The notes below the pieces were generated by a model. That model saw only the letters and a list, made by a program, of their open reading frames with translations, searched no databases and was not told the DNA's origin. DNA of 64,000 nucleotides from positions 1-64,000 of the forward strand of contig SVBF01000009.1 of NCBI GenBank assembly GCA_015058945.1. Direction: 5' to 3'. Positions 33,924-43,303 of this stretch are shown here, in pieces. This DNA comes from Erysipelotrichaceae bacterium. GTDB taxonomy: Bacteria > Bacillota_I > Bacilli_A > RFN20 > CAG-826. The position numbers were made by a program, and so were the translations under genes. How positions within the stretch are numbered: position 1 is the first letter of the stretch; each line of letters begins with the position of its first letter.

Positions 33924-35033
33924 TTATTTTGCCTTGTAGATGTATAAGGCCTTCGTGGCCTCACCTTCATAATCGAACAGACATTGGTTGGCCCATTCGT
34001 TATGGGTGGGTTTTTCGGTCTCGTGGACGTAGAGCTCACCTTCGTAGGTGGCCCAGGTTAAGCCGGGGCAAGGGAGCCAGAACGGTTCCCAATAGATGAC
34101 CGCCCCGACGCCATGCTCCCGCGATAGTTCCAAGAGGCGCTTCATGAATTCGTATTGGCCGTCTTGGGTAAGCGGGAAGGGGATGCGTAGGGTGTCGCTT
34201 TCGTCGGCGACCAATGGACCCCAGGCCGTATCTTCGGCGATATGGGCGGCTTCCCTAGTGAAACCATAGGAAGTCTCGACGATCCACACCTCTTTCCCAT
34301 AACGGGACTTGAGCATCTCGATGTTGGCGAAGAGTTCGTCGAAAAGATGATGCCAATAGGGGTAATAGGAGACGCCGATGAGGTCGAAGTCGATGCGGTG
34401 GGCGACGACTTCGTCGAAGTATTCTTGGTAGATCGCTTGGTCGTAGCTGCGTTCGAGGTGGATGAGGATCTTGGTCCGAGGCAAAAGACGGCGGACGGTC
34501 TTGCTCGCGACGCTAAGGACGGACATGAGGGACTCGTAGTTCCCGCGCTTCGCGCCCGGGCCGTTATCGATGAGCTTGGCCAAAGGCCAGAGGGTGCCGT
34601 TGGTGATCTCGTTGCCGATTTGGATGCCATAGAGTTCGATACCTTCTTCGCCGATGGCTTTCAAGGTGGACTCGATGTATTCCTCAAGTTTGACGAGGAC
34701 TTCTTCTAAGGATAGGCCACGCCAGGCCTTCGGGATGAATTGCTTGGATGGGTCGCACCAAAAGTCGGAGAAATGGTAGTCCAAAAGGATGCGATAGCCT
34801 TTTTGGAGGCCTTCCTTCGCGAGTTCGATGAAGGTCGGCAGATCGACCGTGCCACCGCCATAGGGGCGGCCTTGCTCGTCATAGGGATCGACCCAGAGGC
34901 GAAGGCGCAACAAATCGCAGCCGAGCTCGTCGTGGAAATAGGAGACCGGCTCGATCTCCTTGCCATGGACGTAGAACTTGCCCCCGGCAACCCGTGTTTC
35001 CTTTAAGGAGGAAGAATCGAACCCTAAGATCAT
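33924..35033 (-). CDS. Cytoplasmic GH53 endo-beta-1,4-galactanase
   Basis: A 369-residue arabinogalactan endo-galactosidase of glycoside hydrolase family 53, a (beta/alpha)8 barrel. The acid/base Glu142 is in QIGNEITNG and the nucleophile Glu253 in WIVETSYG; RLRLWVDPY and LLDYHFSDFW are further family blocks. There is no signal peptide, so it should cut imported galacto-oligosaccharides inside the cell. The start at 35033 is supported by GGGGGA upstream and by an ATGA overlap with the zinc-ribbon gene; a longer open frame reaches 35129 but lacks homology. The secreted GH53 of the same operon shares its core blocks. Confidence 0.9.
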   Translation of the reverse strand: MILGFDSSSLKETRVAGGKFYVHGKEIEPVSYFHDELGCDLLRLRLWVDPYDEQGRPYGGGTVDLPTFIELAKEGLQKGYRILLDYHFSDFWCDPSKQFIPKAWRGLSLEEVLVKLEEYIESTLKAIGEEGIELYGIQIGNEITNGTLWPLAKLIDNGPGAKRGNYESLMSVLSVASKTVRRLLPRTKILIHLERSYDQAIYQEYFDEVVAHRIDFDLIGVSYYPYWHHLFDELFANIEMLKSRYGKEVWIVETSYGFTREAAHIAEDTAWGPLVADESDTLRIPFPLTQDGQYEFMKRLLELSREHGVGAVIYWEPFWLPCPGLTWATYEGELYVHETEKPTHNEWANQCLFDYEGEATKALYIYKAK

Positions 35034-35290
35034 AGTTCCCCCGCTATGTAGGTATGGAAGGAAAGCGGCTCGTCGTCTTCCCCAATGGGGTCGAGGCGGT
35101 CGGCATAATGGCCATATTTGAGTTTGCAAAGCTCATTCCAGCGCCTCACGGTCTCCTCGTCGCCATGAAAACAGCAACGGATGCAGTAATATTCTTTTTT
35201 CTCCTCGTCATAGAACATGTCGATGTCGAGGTCCCGCTGGAAACAGACGGGGCAACGGAAATTCAGTTTCCCTTTTTTAGCTTGAGCCAT
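35030..35290 (-). CDS. Small zinc-ribbon protein, 86 aa
   Basis: Two Cys pairs, CPVC near residue 13 and CIRCC near 35, frame a short beta hairpin and form a likely zinc ribbon. The remainder is hydrophilic (RRWNELCKLKYGHYADRLD). It overlaps the 606-residue gene upstream by 28 bases and the GH53 gene downstream by 4, so it is embedded in the galactan operon. It resembles phage-type restriction-alleviation (Lar-like) zinc ribbons in the WNE(L)C segment, though that is a weak resemblance. The role is unknown. Confidence 0.7.
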   Translation of the reverse strand: MAQAKKGKLNFRCPVCFQRDLDIDMFYDEEKKEYYCIRCCFHGDEETVRRWNELCKLKYGHYADRLDPIGEDDEPLSFHTYIAGEL

Positions 35291-37083
35291 GAGATGACGC
35301 TCCCTTCTTTGAGACGGCGTTTCGCCGAGAGGCGGAACATGGGCGAGAAGGCGATGCCTTCTTCGATGCGGGCGTGGGTGCCTTCCCCGCCGACTTCGAT
35401 GAGCGAGTCGATCTGGGGGACTAAGGCATAGGCGACGCCCTCTTTCTTTTCGATGTGACGGCATTTATAGAGATAGGGGATCTCCACTGGGTCTATGCCC
35501 TTGATGCCGAGGGTGATGCCCGTCATGTCGAGCGAGTATTCCTCTTTGCCATAGGTGCCGACGAGGTAATCCTCGATCTCGACCTCGAGGTGATTCGGGT
35601 TCTCGAGGATGATGCGCTCGAAGACGATCTTTCCCTCGCCTTTGACGAAGGTGAACTTCGATTGCATCTTGATCGTGCCGTCGGAGAAAACGACGTCGAA
35701 GGGCTTGGTGAGCAAGACGGTGTTCTCGCCTTCCTTGGCATAGGTCGCGAAAGTGCGCTCTAAGGCGAGGTCGACCACTTCGTCGCCGTATTTGACCTGG
35801 CAGGACTTCAGGGTGCCCTGTCCGGCGTAATGGGTGAAGTAGCCGGCGCGGTAATTGGCTTGGATGATGTAGGGATAGGAGGCGTTATAGGCGTTGCCGG
35901 TGCCGATGCCGACGGGGATGTCGAGCTTGGCGGCGTAGTTGCGTAGATCGATCATCGCGCCGCCTTGGTTGAAGTCGAGGCAGCAACGGAGGTAGGGGTC
36001 GTAATACCAGAAGTATTGCTTGTTCGAACCATAGAGGATGTCCTTCCATAAGGCGACTTCCGGCGTCTTGTAGTCGGGATGTTCCTTACGGTAATGATGG
36101 GCGTATTCCTCCATCGTCATGTCGATGAGGCGGCCTTCCTTCTTGAGCTTGGCGTAATAGTCGAGCGCGTCCTCATAGGACTTCTTGAGCAGTTCGTAAG
36201 GCGCTTCCCAGCGGCCGAGCTTATTGAGCCAGCCCGGACCCACGAACATCATGTTGTAGGCGTGGCCGTCGTTATATTTGGCCTGGTGGATGAACATGTC
36301 GACCAGGTTATAGAAATAGGGCAGCTCGTTATCCTTGTAGATCATGCCGCGGAGGACGTTTTGCGGGTGGGTGCCGAAGTTGGAGCCGTTGCCGTCGAAG
36401 CAAGCCATCGGGTCGCGGGAGAGGTGGGGGATCGCGACGATGCCGCTATCGTCGTCCTTGGACTCGGCGGGCATGGCGCTATTGACCTTCGAGGGGATCC
36501 AGGGGGCCCAGGGGCCGCCGTCCATGAAGGTGTACCAGGAATTGTTGGTGGTGTGATAGGCCTTCACGCCCTCCTCGAAGCAGGTCGCGACGGCGCAGAC
36601 GACCATCGGGTACTTCTCTTTGATGTAGTTGATGGTGTAGGCGTCGAGGTAATAGGAACCGGTGGAGGCGGGGTAGAAGCCGAACTTCTCCTTGAAGAGG
36701 TTGAAGCAATCGTCGACGATGGCTCTCTTGTCTTCGTTAGAGAACATCCAGATGCAGAAATCCTTCGTCTTGTATTTCTCCTCAAATTGCGGACAGGGCA
36801 AGCCAAGGAGGGTCAAGGCGATCTCGTCGCCATAGAGCTCATGGTGCTTTTTGGCGAGGGCGACCACCTCGTCGGAGAAGAGCGAGGCATAGGTCATCTC
36901 GATCGTGGTCTTTAAGCCGCGGTCATGTGCCGTTTTCTGCTGGAAGAGGAAGATCTGCAGGGATTCGTCGAGCAGGGATTCGTCCCCGATGGCGTCCTTT
37001 TTGCCCGATTGGGTGATCTTTTGGGCGTATTCGGGCGCCATTTCGGGGCGATGGATGAGATTGAGAATGAATTCGTTTTTCAT
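35263..37083 (-). CDS. Uncharacterised 606-aa protein, possible polysaccharide deacetylase-like fold
   Basis: A large soluble protein without a signal peptide or membrane helix, in a galactan operon. I do not recognise a named family. The N-terminal 300 residues have the rhythm of NodB/GH57-like barrels: an early block ending FSDEVVALAKKHHELYGDEI, then FGFYPASTGSYYLDAYTINYIKEKYP, which resembles the deacetylase segment before the last strand. The C-terminal 200 residues are beta-rich. It may be a cytoplasmic carbohydrate-processing enzyme acting with GH53 on imported oligosaccharides; this is inference from position. The start codon follows the GH53 lipoprotein stop by 12 bases. Confidence 0.7.
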   Translation of the reverse strand: MKNEFILNLIHRPEMAPEYAQKITQSGKKDAIGDESLLDESLQIFLFQQKTAHDRGLKTTIEMTYASLFSDEVVALAKKHHELYGDEIALTLLGLPCPQFEEKYKTKDFCIWMFSNEDKRAIVDDCFNLFKEKFGFYPASTGSYYLDAYTINYIKEKYPMVVCAVATCFEEGVKAYHTTNNSWYTFMDGGPWAPWIPSKVNSAMPAESKDDDSGIVAIPHLSRDPMACFDGNGSNFGTHPQNVLRGMIYKDNELPYFYNLVDMFIHQAKYNDGHAYNMMFVGPGWLNKLGRWEAPYELLKKSYEDALDYYAKLKKEGRLIDMTMEEYAHHYRKEHPDYKTPEVALWKDILYGSNKQYFWYYDPYLRCCLDFNQGGAMIDLRNYAAKLDIPVGIGTGNAYNASYPYIIQANYRAGYFTHYAGQGTLKSCQVKYGDEVVDLALERTFATYAKEGENTVLLTKPFDVVFSDGTIKMQSKFTFVKGEGKIVFERIILENPNHLEVEIEDYLVGTYGKEEYSLDMTGITLGIKGIDPVEIPYLYKCRHIEKKEGVAYALVPQIDSLIEVGGEGTHARIEEGIAFSPMFRLSAKRRLKEGSVISWLKLKKGN

Positions 37084-37095
37084 AGGATGGGGACC

Positions 37096-39741
37096 TTATT
37101 TGGTGAGGGAGAAGTCGGTGAAGCGACCCCAGGCGCCCGCTTTGGCGGAACAAGAGAAGCCGAGGGTGAGGACGACGTCTGCGGGGACAACGACGTCAAG
37201 CTCGACGACGGTGCCTTGGCCATCCGCCGGCCAGCCGGTGAGGTAGTCGTTTAAGGGAACGACGGTGACTTTTTCTTCGCCACCAGCCACGTAGGAGTAG
37301 GCGAATTCGAAGGAATCGTAGTTCGCGGCGACGTCGGAGATGATGATGAAGGAGAACTTATAGGTGCCGGCTTCGAGGTTTTTGATGTTCTGATGGAAGC
37401 CGAAGGCGAAGGAGGAAGAAGCCCACCAGCCGATGTATTTGTCGGCTTTCTTGCCACCGAGTTCCTCGTTATCGGCGATTTTCATGCCGGTCGCCTTATC
37501 GACGATCCAAGGGGTGGTCAAGGGCGAACCGACGGTCTGAAGCTTGAGGTCGCCGTCTTCGAGGGAGCCATCGGCGACATATTCGGCCGGGCCTTCCTTA
37601 TGACGGGAGAAGGACCAGAGGTCGTTATGGCCCCAGGCGGAGCCTTTGGCTTTGACGTGGAGGCCGAAGGTGAGGGTGGTCGGGGCATCGACGCGGATAT
37701 GCTCGGCGCTCACACGGGTCATGAAGCGCTCCAGCGGGGCGCCCCAGCCGAGGACGACTTGCTCGAGGATATCGAGGGAGACGATCTCGCCTTCGCCAAG
37801 CTGATACCAGAGCTCGAAGACTTCGTAATCGGAGGGGAGGTCACCCGCCATGACGAAGGTGGAGAGGTCGTAATCGTCGGGGACCTTGACGTCGATCTTG
37901 GAGGTCAAGGTGAATTCGTTATCGGAATCGGAGAACCAGTGGAAGTATTTCTCGCCGTCGAGGTTGCCTTCGGACTTGGCCTCGATGCGGGTGGCGTTAA
38001 CGACTTTGGTCTCGACCGACCAATCGCCACTGACGGGGACTTCCTCGCCATCGGCCTGGTCCTCGAAGGAATAGTCGGGGATGTAGTTGGTCTCGGCGGT
38101 CACTTTCGCCTTATAGGGATAGGTGTCCTTTTCGTCATAATGGTAATTTCCTTGCTCGTCGATGGTGTAACTAGAGAGGATCTTGCCCTCGACTTCGTAA
38201 TCGCCGTCGGTCTTTATGGCCTCGACCTGCTCTTGGTTCCAAAGGACCGGTTTGGCGCGAAGCGCGTCAAGATCGGTCACGACCTGGGCGGTTTCGGGGA
38301 GAATGACGCCCTTAAGAAGGTTGACATTGACGGAGACGGACTCGGCGCGCGAGCCGACGATATGTTCCTCGGCTTCCTTGTCCGCGTCGAGGATGTGCTT
38401 ATAGACGGAGACGCTAGGCAAAGCTTTGCCAGTATAGGAGAACCAGCCTTGGTTGCACCAGGCGGGGAGGCAAGACTTGTCGCTATAGGTCGCGATCTGC
38501 TCGGCGGTGCCGTCGACGCCGTGGTCGTTATAGTATTGGCCGGCTTTGGAGGCCCAGGTGGAGCCTTTGACCGGAAGCCAGGCGGGTTCCCAATAGAAGA
38601 CGCCGCGCCCATATCCTTCCTTCACCTCGGAGATGGTGGAGATGAGGTCGGCCATCTGGGTGGTCTGGCCTTGGACGGAAGTCAGGTATCCGCCCGGGGT
38701 CTCGTGGTTGGAGGAATGGTAGGTGTTGGAGCAATTCTCGTTGGTCTCGTCGGTGTTGCCGTAGGAGGTTTCGACGATCCAGGACGGCTTATCGTATTTG
38801 TCGTGGATCTCGTCCATGACGAATTGGAGGTTGTCCAAGGTGCCGTGCCAATAGGGATAGTAGGAGAGGCCGACGGTGTCATAGCCGACGCCTTCCTCCT
38901 TCATCGCGTCGAGGAACTGCCAGATGGAGGCGGGGGACTTGACGTTGGTGAGGTGGACGAGGGTGTTGATGTTCGGGAAGACCTCTTTGGCGCTATCGAC
39001 GCCGGCATGGACCATGCGGGCGATGATGTCGAGGGCGGAGATGGTGTCGAAGCCCGCGAGGCCGTTATTGGATTCGTTGCCGATCTGGACGGCGTCGAGG
39101 GTGATGCCGGCGTCCTTGAAGGCCTTTAAGGTCCAATAGGTGTAATCGCCGAGGTAACGGGCGATGTTGCCGGAATAGGCGGTATCGGCCCAGGCTTTGG
39201 GCGAATGGTATTTGGCGGGGTCGGCCCAAGAGTCGCTGTAATGGTAATCCAAGAGGATCTTCATGCCCGCGGCCTTGGCGCGCTTAGCCAAATAAATGTC
39301 GGTGGGTAGGTCGTTCGTGCCGCCGCCATAAGGGAGGCCATCCTTGCTATAGGGATCGTTCCAGAGGCGGAGACGGCAATAGTTGACGCCATTGCGGGCA
39401 AGGATGGAGAAGACGTCCTCCTCCTCGCCGTTTTCGTTGTAATAGACGCCGCCGTTTTTCTCGACCTCGGCGACGATGGATAAGTCGGCGCCAAAGGCGA
39501 AGTCCTCGGCGAGGGCGTTCTTAGGGGTGTTGACCTTGATCGCGTCATAATCGTGGGGCTCATCGTTATGGCTGAGCTCATGGCTTGAGATGCCCGGGTC
39601 GAAGGGGACATAGGAAATGTCTTCGCCCGAGTGGCCGCTGGAAGATTGAGCGGAACTCTTCGCTGGGGAGGAGGATTGGGCTTCGCCGCAAGAGGCCACG
39701 AGTAGGGCAAGCGGCAGGGCGAACAAGAGTTTTTTCTTCAT
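37096..39741 (-). CDS. ganB: Secreted GH53 beta-galactanase lipoprotein with CBM61-like domains
   Basis: An 881-residue lipoprotein. The signal ends at lipobox LVASC (Cys18), followed by a Ser-rich linker. The GH53 barrel spans about residues 75-440, with acid/base Glu223 (QIGNESNNG) and nucleophile Glu324 (WIVETSYG). An Ig-like group 4 domain follows (about 490-560). Two jelly-roll domains end the protein (about 575-730 and 735-881); their NFW/WG-type pattern (GSAWGHNDLWSFS, AGAWGRFTDFSL) matches galactan-binding CBM61. It should degrade pectic galactan or arabinogalactan at the cell surface. The start overlaps the araC stop by 4 bases. Confidence 0.88.
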   Translation of the reverse strand: MKKKLLFALPLALLVASCGEAQSSSPAKSSAQSSSGHSGEDISYVPFDPGISSHELSHNDEPHDYDAIKVNTPKNALAEDFAFGADLSIVAEVEKNGGVYYNENGEEEDVFSILARNGVNYCRLRLWNDPYSKDGLPYGGGTNDLPTDIYLAKRAKAAGMKILLDYHYSDSWADPAKYHSPKAWADTAYSGNIARYLGDYTYWTLKAFKDAGITLDAVQIGNESNNGLAGFDTISALDIIARMVHAGVDSAKEVFPNINTLVHLTNVKSPASIWQFLDAMKEEGVGYDTVGLSYYPYWHGTLDNLQFVMDEIHDKYDKPSWIVETSYGNTDETNENCSNTYHSSNHETPGGYLTSVQGQTTQMADLISTISEVKEGYGRGVFYWEPAWLPVKGSTWASKAGQYYNDHGVDGTAEQIATYSDKSCLPAWCNQGWFSYTGKALPSVSVYKHILDADKEAEEHIVGSRAESVSVNVNLLKGVILPETAQVVTDLDALRAKPVLWNQEQVEAIKTDGDYEVEGKILSSYTIDEQGNYHYDEKDTYPYKAKVTAETNYIPDYSFEDQADGEEVPVSGDWSVETKVVNATRIEAKSEGNLDGEKYFHWFSDSDNEFTLTSKIDVKVPDDYDLSTFVMAGDLPSDYEVFELWYQLGEGEIVSLDILEQVVLGWGAPLERFMTRVSAEHIRVDAPTTLTFGLHVKAKGSAWGHNDLWSFSRHKEGPAEYVADGSLEDGDLKLQTVGSPLTTPWIVDKATGMKIADNEELGGKKADKYIGWWASSSFAFGFHQNIKNLEAGTYKFSFIIISDVAANYDSFEFAYSYVAGGEEKVTVVPLNDYLTGWPADGQGTVVELDVVVPADVVLTLGFSCSAKAGAWGRFTDFSLTK

Positions 39742-40553
39742 TTTTGCTCTCCTTTGTTTCGGTAATGAAGCGGGGATACGCCATAGAAGGCGGAGAAAGA
39801 CTTGGAGAAGTGCATGGCGGTGGGGTAACCGACGGTTTTGGCGATCTCGGCCACGCTCGCCGGGGTGGTGAGCAATAGGCTCGCCGCGGTCTCCAAACGG
39901 ACGCGGATCAGGTATTGCTTCGGGCTAGGCTCGCCCTCTTTGGCGAAGAGATTGGCGAGGTAGTTGGGGGAGACGCCGACGGAATGGGCGACGTCGTTGA
40001 TGGTGATGGGGAATTGGTAGTTGTTGCGGATATAGGCCTTCGCCGCTTGGATGTGGCCTTTCTCGCTTGGGGCGGTCGGGGTTTTGGGGGAATGGTCGCT
40101 AGCCATCTCGAAGAAGAGGGAATAGCAATGGGCGAGGCAATCGAGCCCGAAGCCGCCATGATGGAAATAGGATTCGTAGATCGCGCCGAAATGGGTTTTG
40201 AAGCCGTGGCGCGCGTCATGGATCACGGGGCGAAGGGGCGATAGGCCCGCCTCCTCCAGAAGGAGGTCGACCCTTGATCCGGAGAGCCCGAGCCAGAAAT
40301 AGGACCAGGGGTTCTCGGGGTCGGGGAAATAGTCGACCTGCTCTTTCGCGGGGATATAGAAGCAATCACCGGCCTCGAGCTTGTATTCCTTGCCGCGGAT
40401 ATAGAACTTGCCCTTGCCGGAATAGACATAATGGAGCAAGGCGTAATCCTTGGGGGTGAATTGGGTGTGCTTCGCGGCGATCGTCACCTCGCGACCGCAC
40501 TCCTTTGGGGAGAGGTCGAGGTAGGTCGAGGCGTCGAGGACGAGGGAAGGCAT
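39738..40553 (-). CDS. AraC-family transcriptional regulator
   Basis: A 271-residue regulator. The N-terminal cupin domain (about 1-140) includes YALLHYVYSGKGKFYIRGKEY and should bind a sugar. The C-terminal AraC domain (about 170-271) contains both helix-turn-helix units: ITINDVAHSVGVSPNYLANLF and ASVAEIAKTVGYPTAMHFSKSF, ending in the conserved SPLHYR. It lies inside the galactan operon, 4 bases after the permease gene and overlapping the galactanase, so it is co-transcribed with its probable targets and may give positive feedback. The ribosome site AAAGGA precedes the ATG. Confidence 0.9.
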   Translation of the reverse strand: MPSLVLDASTYLDLSPKECGREVTIAAKHTQFTPKDYALLHYVYSGKGKFYIRGKEYKLEAGDCFYIPAKEQVDYFPDPENPWSYFWLGLSGSRVDLLLEEAGLSPLRPVIHDARHGFKTHFGAIYESYFHHGGFGLDCLAHCYSLFFEMASDHSPKTPTAPSEKGHIQAAKAYIRNNYQFPITINDVAHSVGVSPNYLANLFAKEGEPSPKQYLIRVRLETAASLLLTTPASVAEIAKTVGYPTAMHFSKSFSAFYGVSPLHYRNKGEQK

Positions 40554-40557
40554 GGTC

Positions 40558-41787
40558 TTATCCTTTCACCGCGCCGCCGGTGACGCCGCCGACGTAGTAA
40601 CGCTGGAAGATGATGAAGAGGACCGATAACGGCACGGCAACGAGGACCGAACCGGCGATATAGGCGCCAAACCATTGTAAGGCGCCGTCGGTGTCGGCGA
40701 CCAAGCTTAACAAGCCGATCGCGACCGTGTAGGAGCCGATCATGTCCGTGCTCGGGCCCAAGATGATTTTGGCGAAGACGAAGTCGACCCAGGGGCTCAT
40801 GAAGGCCGTGATGATGGTGTAGACGATGATGGGCTTGGAGAGGGGCACGAGGATCTGGAAGAAGATGCGCGCTTTGGAGGCGCCGTCGATCTTCGCGGCC
40901 TCGTCGATCTCGGTCGGGATGGTGTCGAAGAAGCCTTTCGCGACCAAATAGCCTAAGCCCGCGCCGGCGGAATAGGCGATGATGAGTCGCACCAAGCCGG
41001 CGTCGATGTGGAAGACGTATTGGAATAAGGAATAGGAGACGAACATCGTGAGCATGCCCGGGAAAAGGGCGATGACCATGGAGATGTTCATGAAGCCTTT
41101 CTTTTTCTTGAACTGGAAGCGGGAGAAGGCGAAGGCGGTGGAGAGGACGAAGAGGGCCGACACGATGGTGGAGCAAACCGCCACGATCAGCGTGTTGAGG
41201 AACCAGCGCGGGAACTGGTTCACCTCGTTGACGTCGGTGAGGATCTTGATGTAGTTCTCGCCCGTCCATTCCTCGGGGAAGAAATGGTAGAGGGTGAAGG
41301 GGCCGGCATCCTTGGTGAAGCTCACGAGGAGCAGCCAGAAGATGGGGATCAGCCAGAAGAAGACGAGGGCGGCGATGAGGAGGTTATGGAGGACGGTCAA
41401 GGTGATGTCCTTGCCCTTCTTCATGGCCATGCGCCGCGCGACGCTTAACTGATTCTTCTTAAGTTCCTCGGAATGCTCGTTAGGGGTGAGGAGGGAGACG
41501 CGCTCCCTGCCGAAATGGGAGGTGTCGAGGTGAAGGTCGTAGACGCCTTCGCGTTGGACGAGGATCTCGTTATCGTCATCGACGGACTCGCACTCGTCCT
41601 TGGTGAGGTCGGCATAGCCGAGGGTGCGGGGGCCGGAGACGAAGCGGACCTTGTCGCCGACGGAGAGGGCGACGCCAAAGGCGACGACCTCATCGGCTTG
41701 GCTCGCGCCGCCGAGGAGTTTGACGTAACGGGTCTTGCCCTCACGGGTGATCGCGGCGCGCCAGGGGGCATGCTTTTTGATTTCCAT
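40558..41787 (-). CDS. ganQ: MalG/GanQ-type sugar ABC permease with extra N-terminal domain
   Basis: The second inner-membrane permease of a galacto-oligosaccharide importer. Residues about 125-409 are a standard MalG-type permease with six helices and the EAA loop EIDEAAKIDGASKARIF, which docks on the ATPase. Residues 1-110 form an additional beta-rich domain (GVALSVGDKVRFV, then REGVYDLHLD) not found in MalG. Its pattern matches the domains of the glycan-binding lipoprotein at 44929-45807. The basic stretch before the first helix (RRMAMKKGK) puts this domain in the cytoplasm. The start shares one base with the upstream stop. No ATPase gene for this importer is in the window; a shared MsmX-type ATPase is likely. 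Confidence 0.87.
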   Translation of the reverse strand: MEIKKHAPWRAAITREGKTRYVKLLGGASQADEVVAFGVALSVGDKVRFVSGPRTLGYADLTKDECESVDDDNEILVQREGVYDLHLDTSHFGRERVSLLTPNEHSEELKKNQLSVARRMAMKKGKDITLTVLHNLLIAALVFFWLIPIFWLLLVSFTKDAGPFTLYHFFPEEWTGENYIKILTDVNEVNQFPRWFLNTLIVAVCSTIVSALFVLSTAFAFSRFQFKKKKGFMNISMVIALFPGMLTMFVSYSLFQYVFHIDAGLVRLIIAYSAGAGLGYLVAKGFFDTIPTEIDEAAKIDGASKARIFFQILVPLSKPIIVYTIITAFMSPWVDFVFAKIILGPSTDMIGSYTVAIGLLSLVADTDGALQWFGAYIAGSVLVAVPLSVLFIIFQRYYVGGVTGGAVKG

Positions 41788-43283
41788 TAAGCTTTCCTCC
41801 CTTTCTGCGCGGTGCGCTGCGACAAATTGAAGGCGATAAGAGTGAAGATCGTCGAGATCGTGAACATGATGATGCCGATGATGGAGGCCATGTAATAACG
41901 GGGCGTCGCGCCGCCGGCGGAGATCATGTTGTAAAGCCAGGTGATGAGCAGGTCGCTCTGCTTGGCGTTGACGGCTTGGTAGGCCATCTCATGCTCCTCG
42001 GCGTCCATGGTGAGGAGGTAGATGACGTTGAAGTTGTTGATGTTGGAGACGAAGCTCGAGATCAAATAGGGGGTGCAGACCTGGAGGATGTAGGGCATCG
42101 TGATGGACCAGAACATCCTCGGGCGGGAGGCACCGTCGATGCTCGCGGATTCGTAGAGGTCCGCGGGGATGTTGAGCAAGATGCCCGAGATCATCAACAT
42201 GAGGTAGGGGAAACCGACCCAGCAGTTGACCAAAATGATGGTGAATTTGGTGATGAGGGGATCGGAGAGGAAACCGATCGGCTTATCGATGACGTGCCAC
42301 GTCTCGACGAGGAGGTTGTTGACGATGCCATAGTCGCCGAGGAAGTAGCGGATGAGCATCAAGGAGACGAACTGCGGGACGGCGATGGTGATGACAAAGC
42401 CAGTGCGCCAGACCTTGGTGAAGCGGGTGCGCCTAGAATTGAGGAGCAAGGCCAAGAGCAATCCGCCGAAGAAGCAGGTGAAGGTCGCGAAGAACGCCCA
42501 GAGCAAAGTCCAGAGCAACTGCTTGCCGAAGACTTCGGCGAATTCCGCGCCTCCGCCTAGGCCGAAGAGGCTGCCCCAGTTGGCGCCGCCAACCCAGGAG
42601 AAGTTGGAGCTGCCGATGCCCGAGGCGCCATAGTTGGTGAAGGCGATGAGGATCATCATGATCGTCGGAATCAACGTGAAGGCGAGGATGCCGATGATCG
42701 GGAGGGCGAGGACGGTCACGTAGAAGCGATCGTCGATGAGGTCGTGGAGGTCCTGGAGGGCGCTTTTGATGGGACGGCCTTCCTTGACGGCCAACTCACT
42801 TTGATACACCCCGCGCACCGCGCCGAGATGTAAGAAGAGGAAGAGGACGAGGACGAGGATCGTGACGACCGACTGCAAGAGGATGAGGAAGGAGTCGTCC
42901 TTATCGAGGACGATGTCGTTGAGGCCGAGCTTGGCGAAGTTCGGGATGCCGACGAAGACCAGGACGAGGACCGCCGCGGCTTCGAGGGCGAGATAGAAGA
43001 GACCGCGCAGCCACTGGTTGACGTAGCGGCGGAATTTGACGGTGATGACGTCGGGGTGGCCGTCTTCGCCACGGACGATCTCGTCGCGGACGAACTCCTG
43101 CTCATGGCCATGGACGAAATATCCTAGGCCGGAGATGAGGAAAGAGAGTTTGGTCCAGACGTCGCCATGGACGAGGGCTTGCCCGATGGAACGGAAGTAA
43201 TCTCCGATTTTGCCGAGGAACCGACGGAAGATGTTTTTCTCTTTCTTCCGTGACGCCAAGGCGGTCGTGCTCTGGTTTGCCAT
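41787..43283 (-). CDS. ganP: MalF/GanP-type sugar ABC permease
   Basis: The first permease subunit, 498 residues. The N-terminal 200 residues hold extra hydrophobic helices (near 95-115 and 135-155) as in MalF. The conserved core has six helices, and the EAA loop reads LYESASIDGASRPRMF. It follows the binding-protein gene by 20 bases and precedes ganQ. Together they would import galacto-oligosaccharides released by the surface galactanase. Substrate assignment rests on the operon; maltodextrin importers are similar in sequence. Confidence 0.87.
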   Translation of the reverse strand: MANQSTTALASRKKEKNIFRRFLGKIGDYFRSIGQALVHGDVWTKLSFLISGLGYFVHGHEQEFVRDEIVRGEDGHPDVITVKFRRYVNQWLRGLFYLALEAAAVLVLVFVGIPNFAKLGLNDIVLDKDDSFLILLQSVVTILVLVLFLFLHLGAVRGVYQSELAVKEGRPIKSALQDLHDLIDDRFYVTVLALPIIGILAFTLIPTIMMILIAFTNYGASGIGSSNFSWVGGANWGSLFGLGGGAEFAEVFGKQLLWTLLWAFFATFTCFFGGLLLALLLNSRRTRFTKVWRTGFVITIAVPQFVSLMLIRYFLGDYGIVNNLLVETWHVIDKPIGFLSDPLITKFTIILVNCWVGFPYLMLMISGILLNIPADLYESASIDGASRPRMFWSITMPYILQVCTPYLISSFVSNINNFNVIYLLTMDAEEHEMAYQAVNAKQSDLLITWLYNMISAGGATPRYYMASIIGIIMFTISTIFTLIAFNLSQRTAQKGRKA

Positions 43284-43303
43284 TGGGGGATTTCCTTAGG
43301 CGG

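Noticed and set aside
37393..39129. A 578-codon open frame on the plus strand opposite the GH53 lipoprotein gene
   Set aside because: It has Gly/Asp/Val-rich shadow composition, no ribosome site or known motif, and lies exactly opposite a gene with clear catalytic residues. Strong GC bias at third positions opens such antisense frames.
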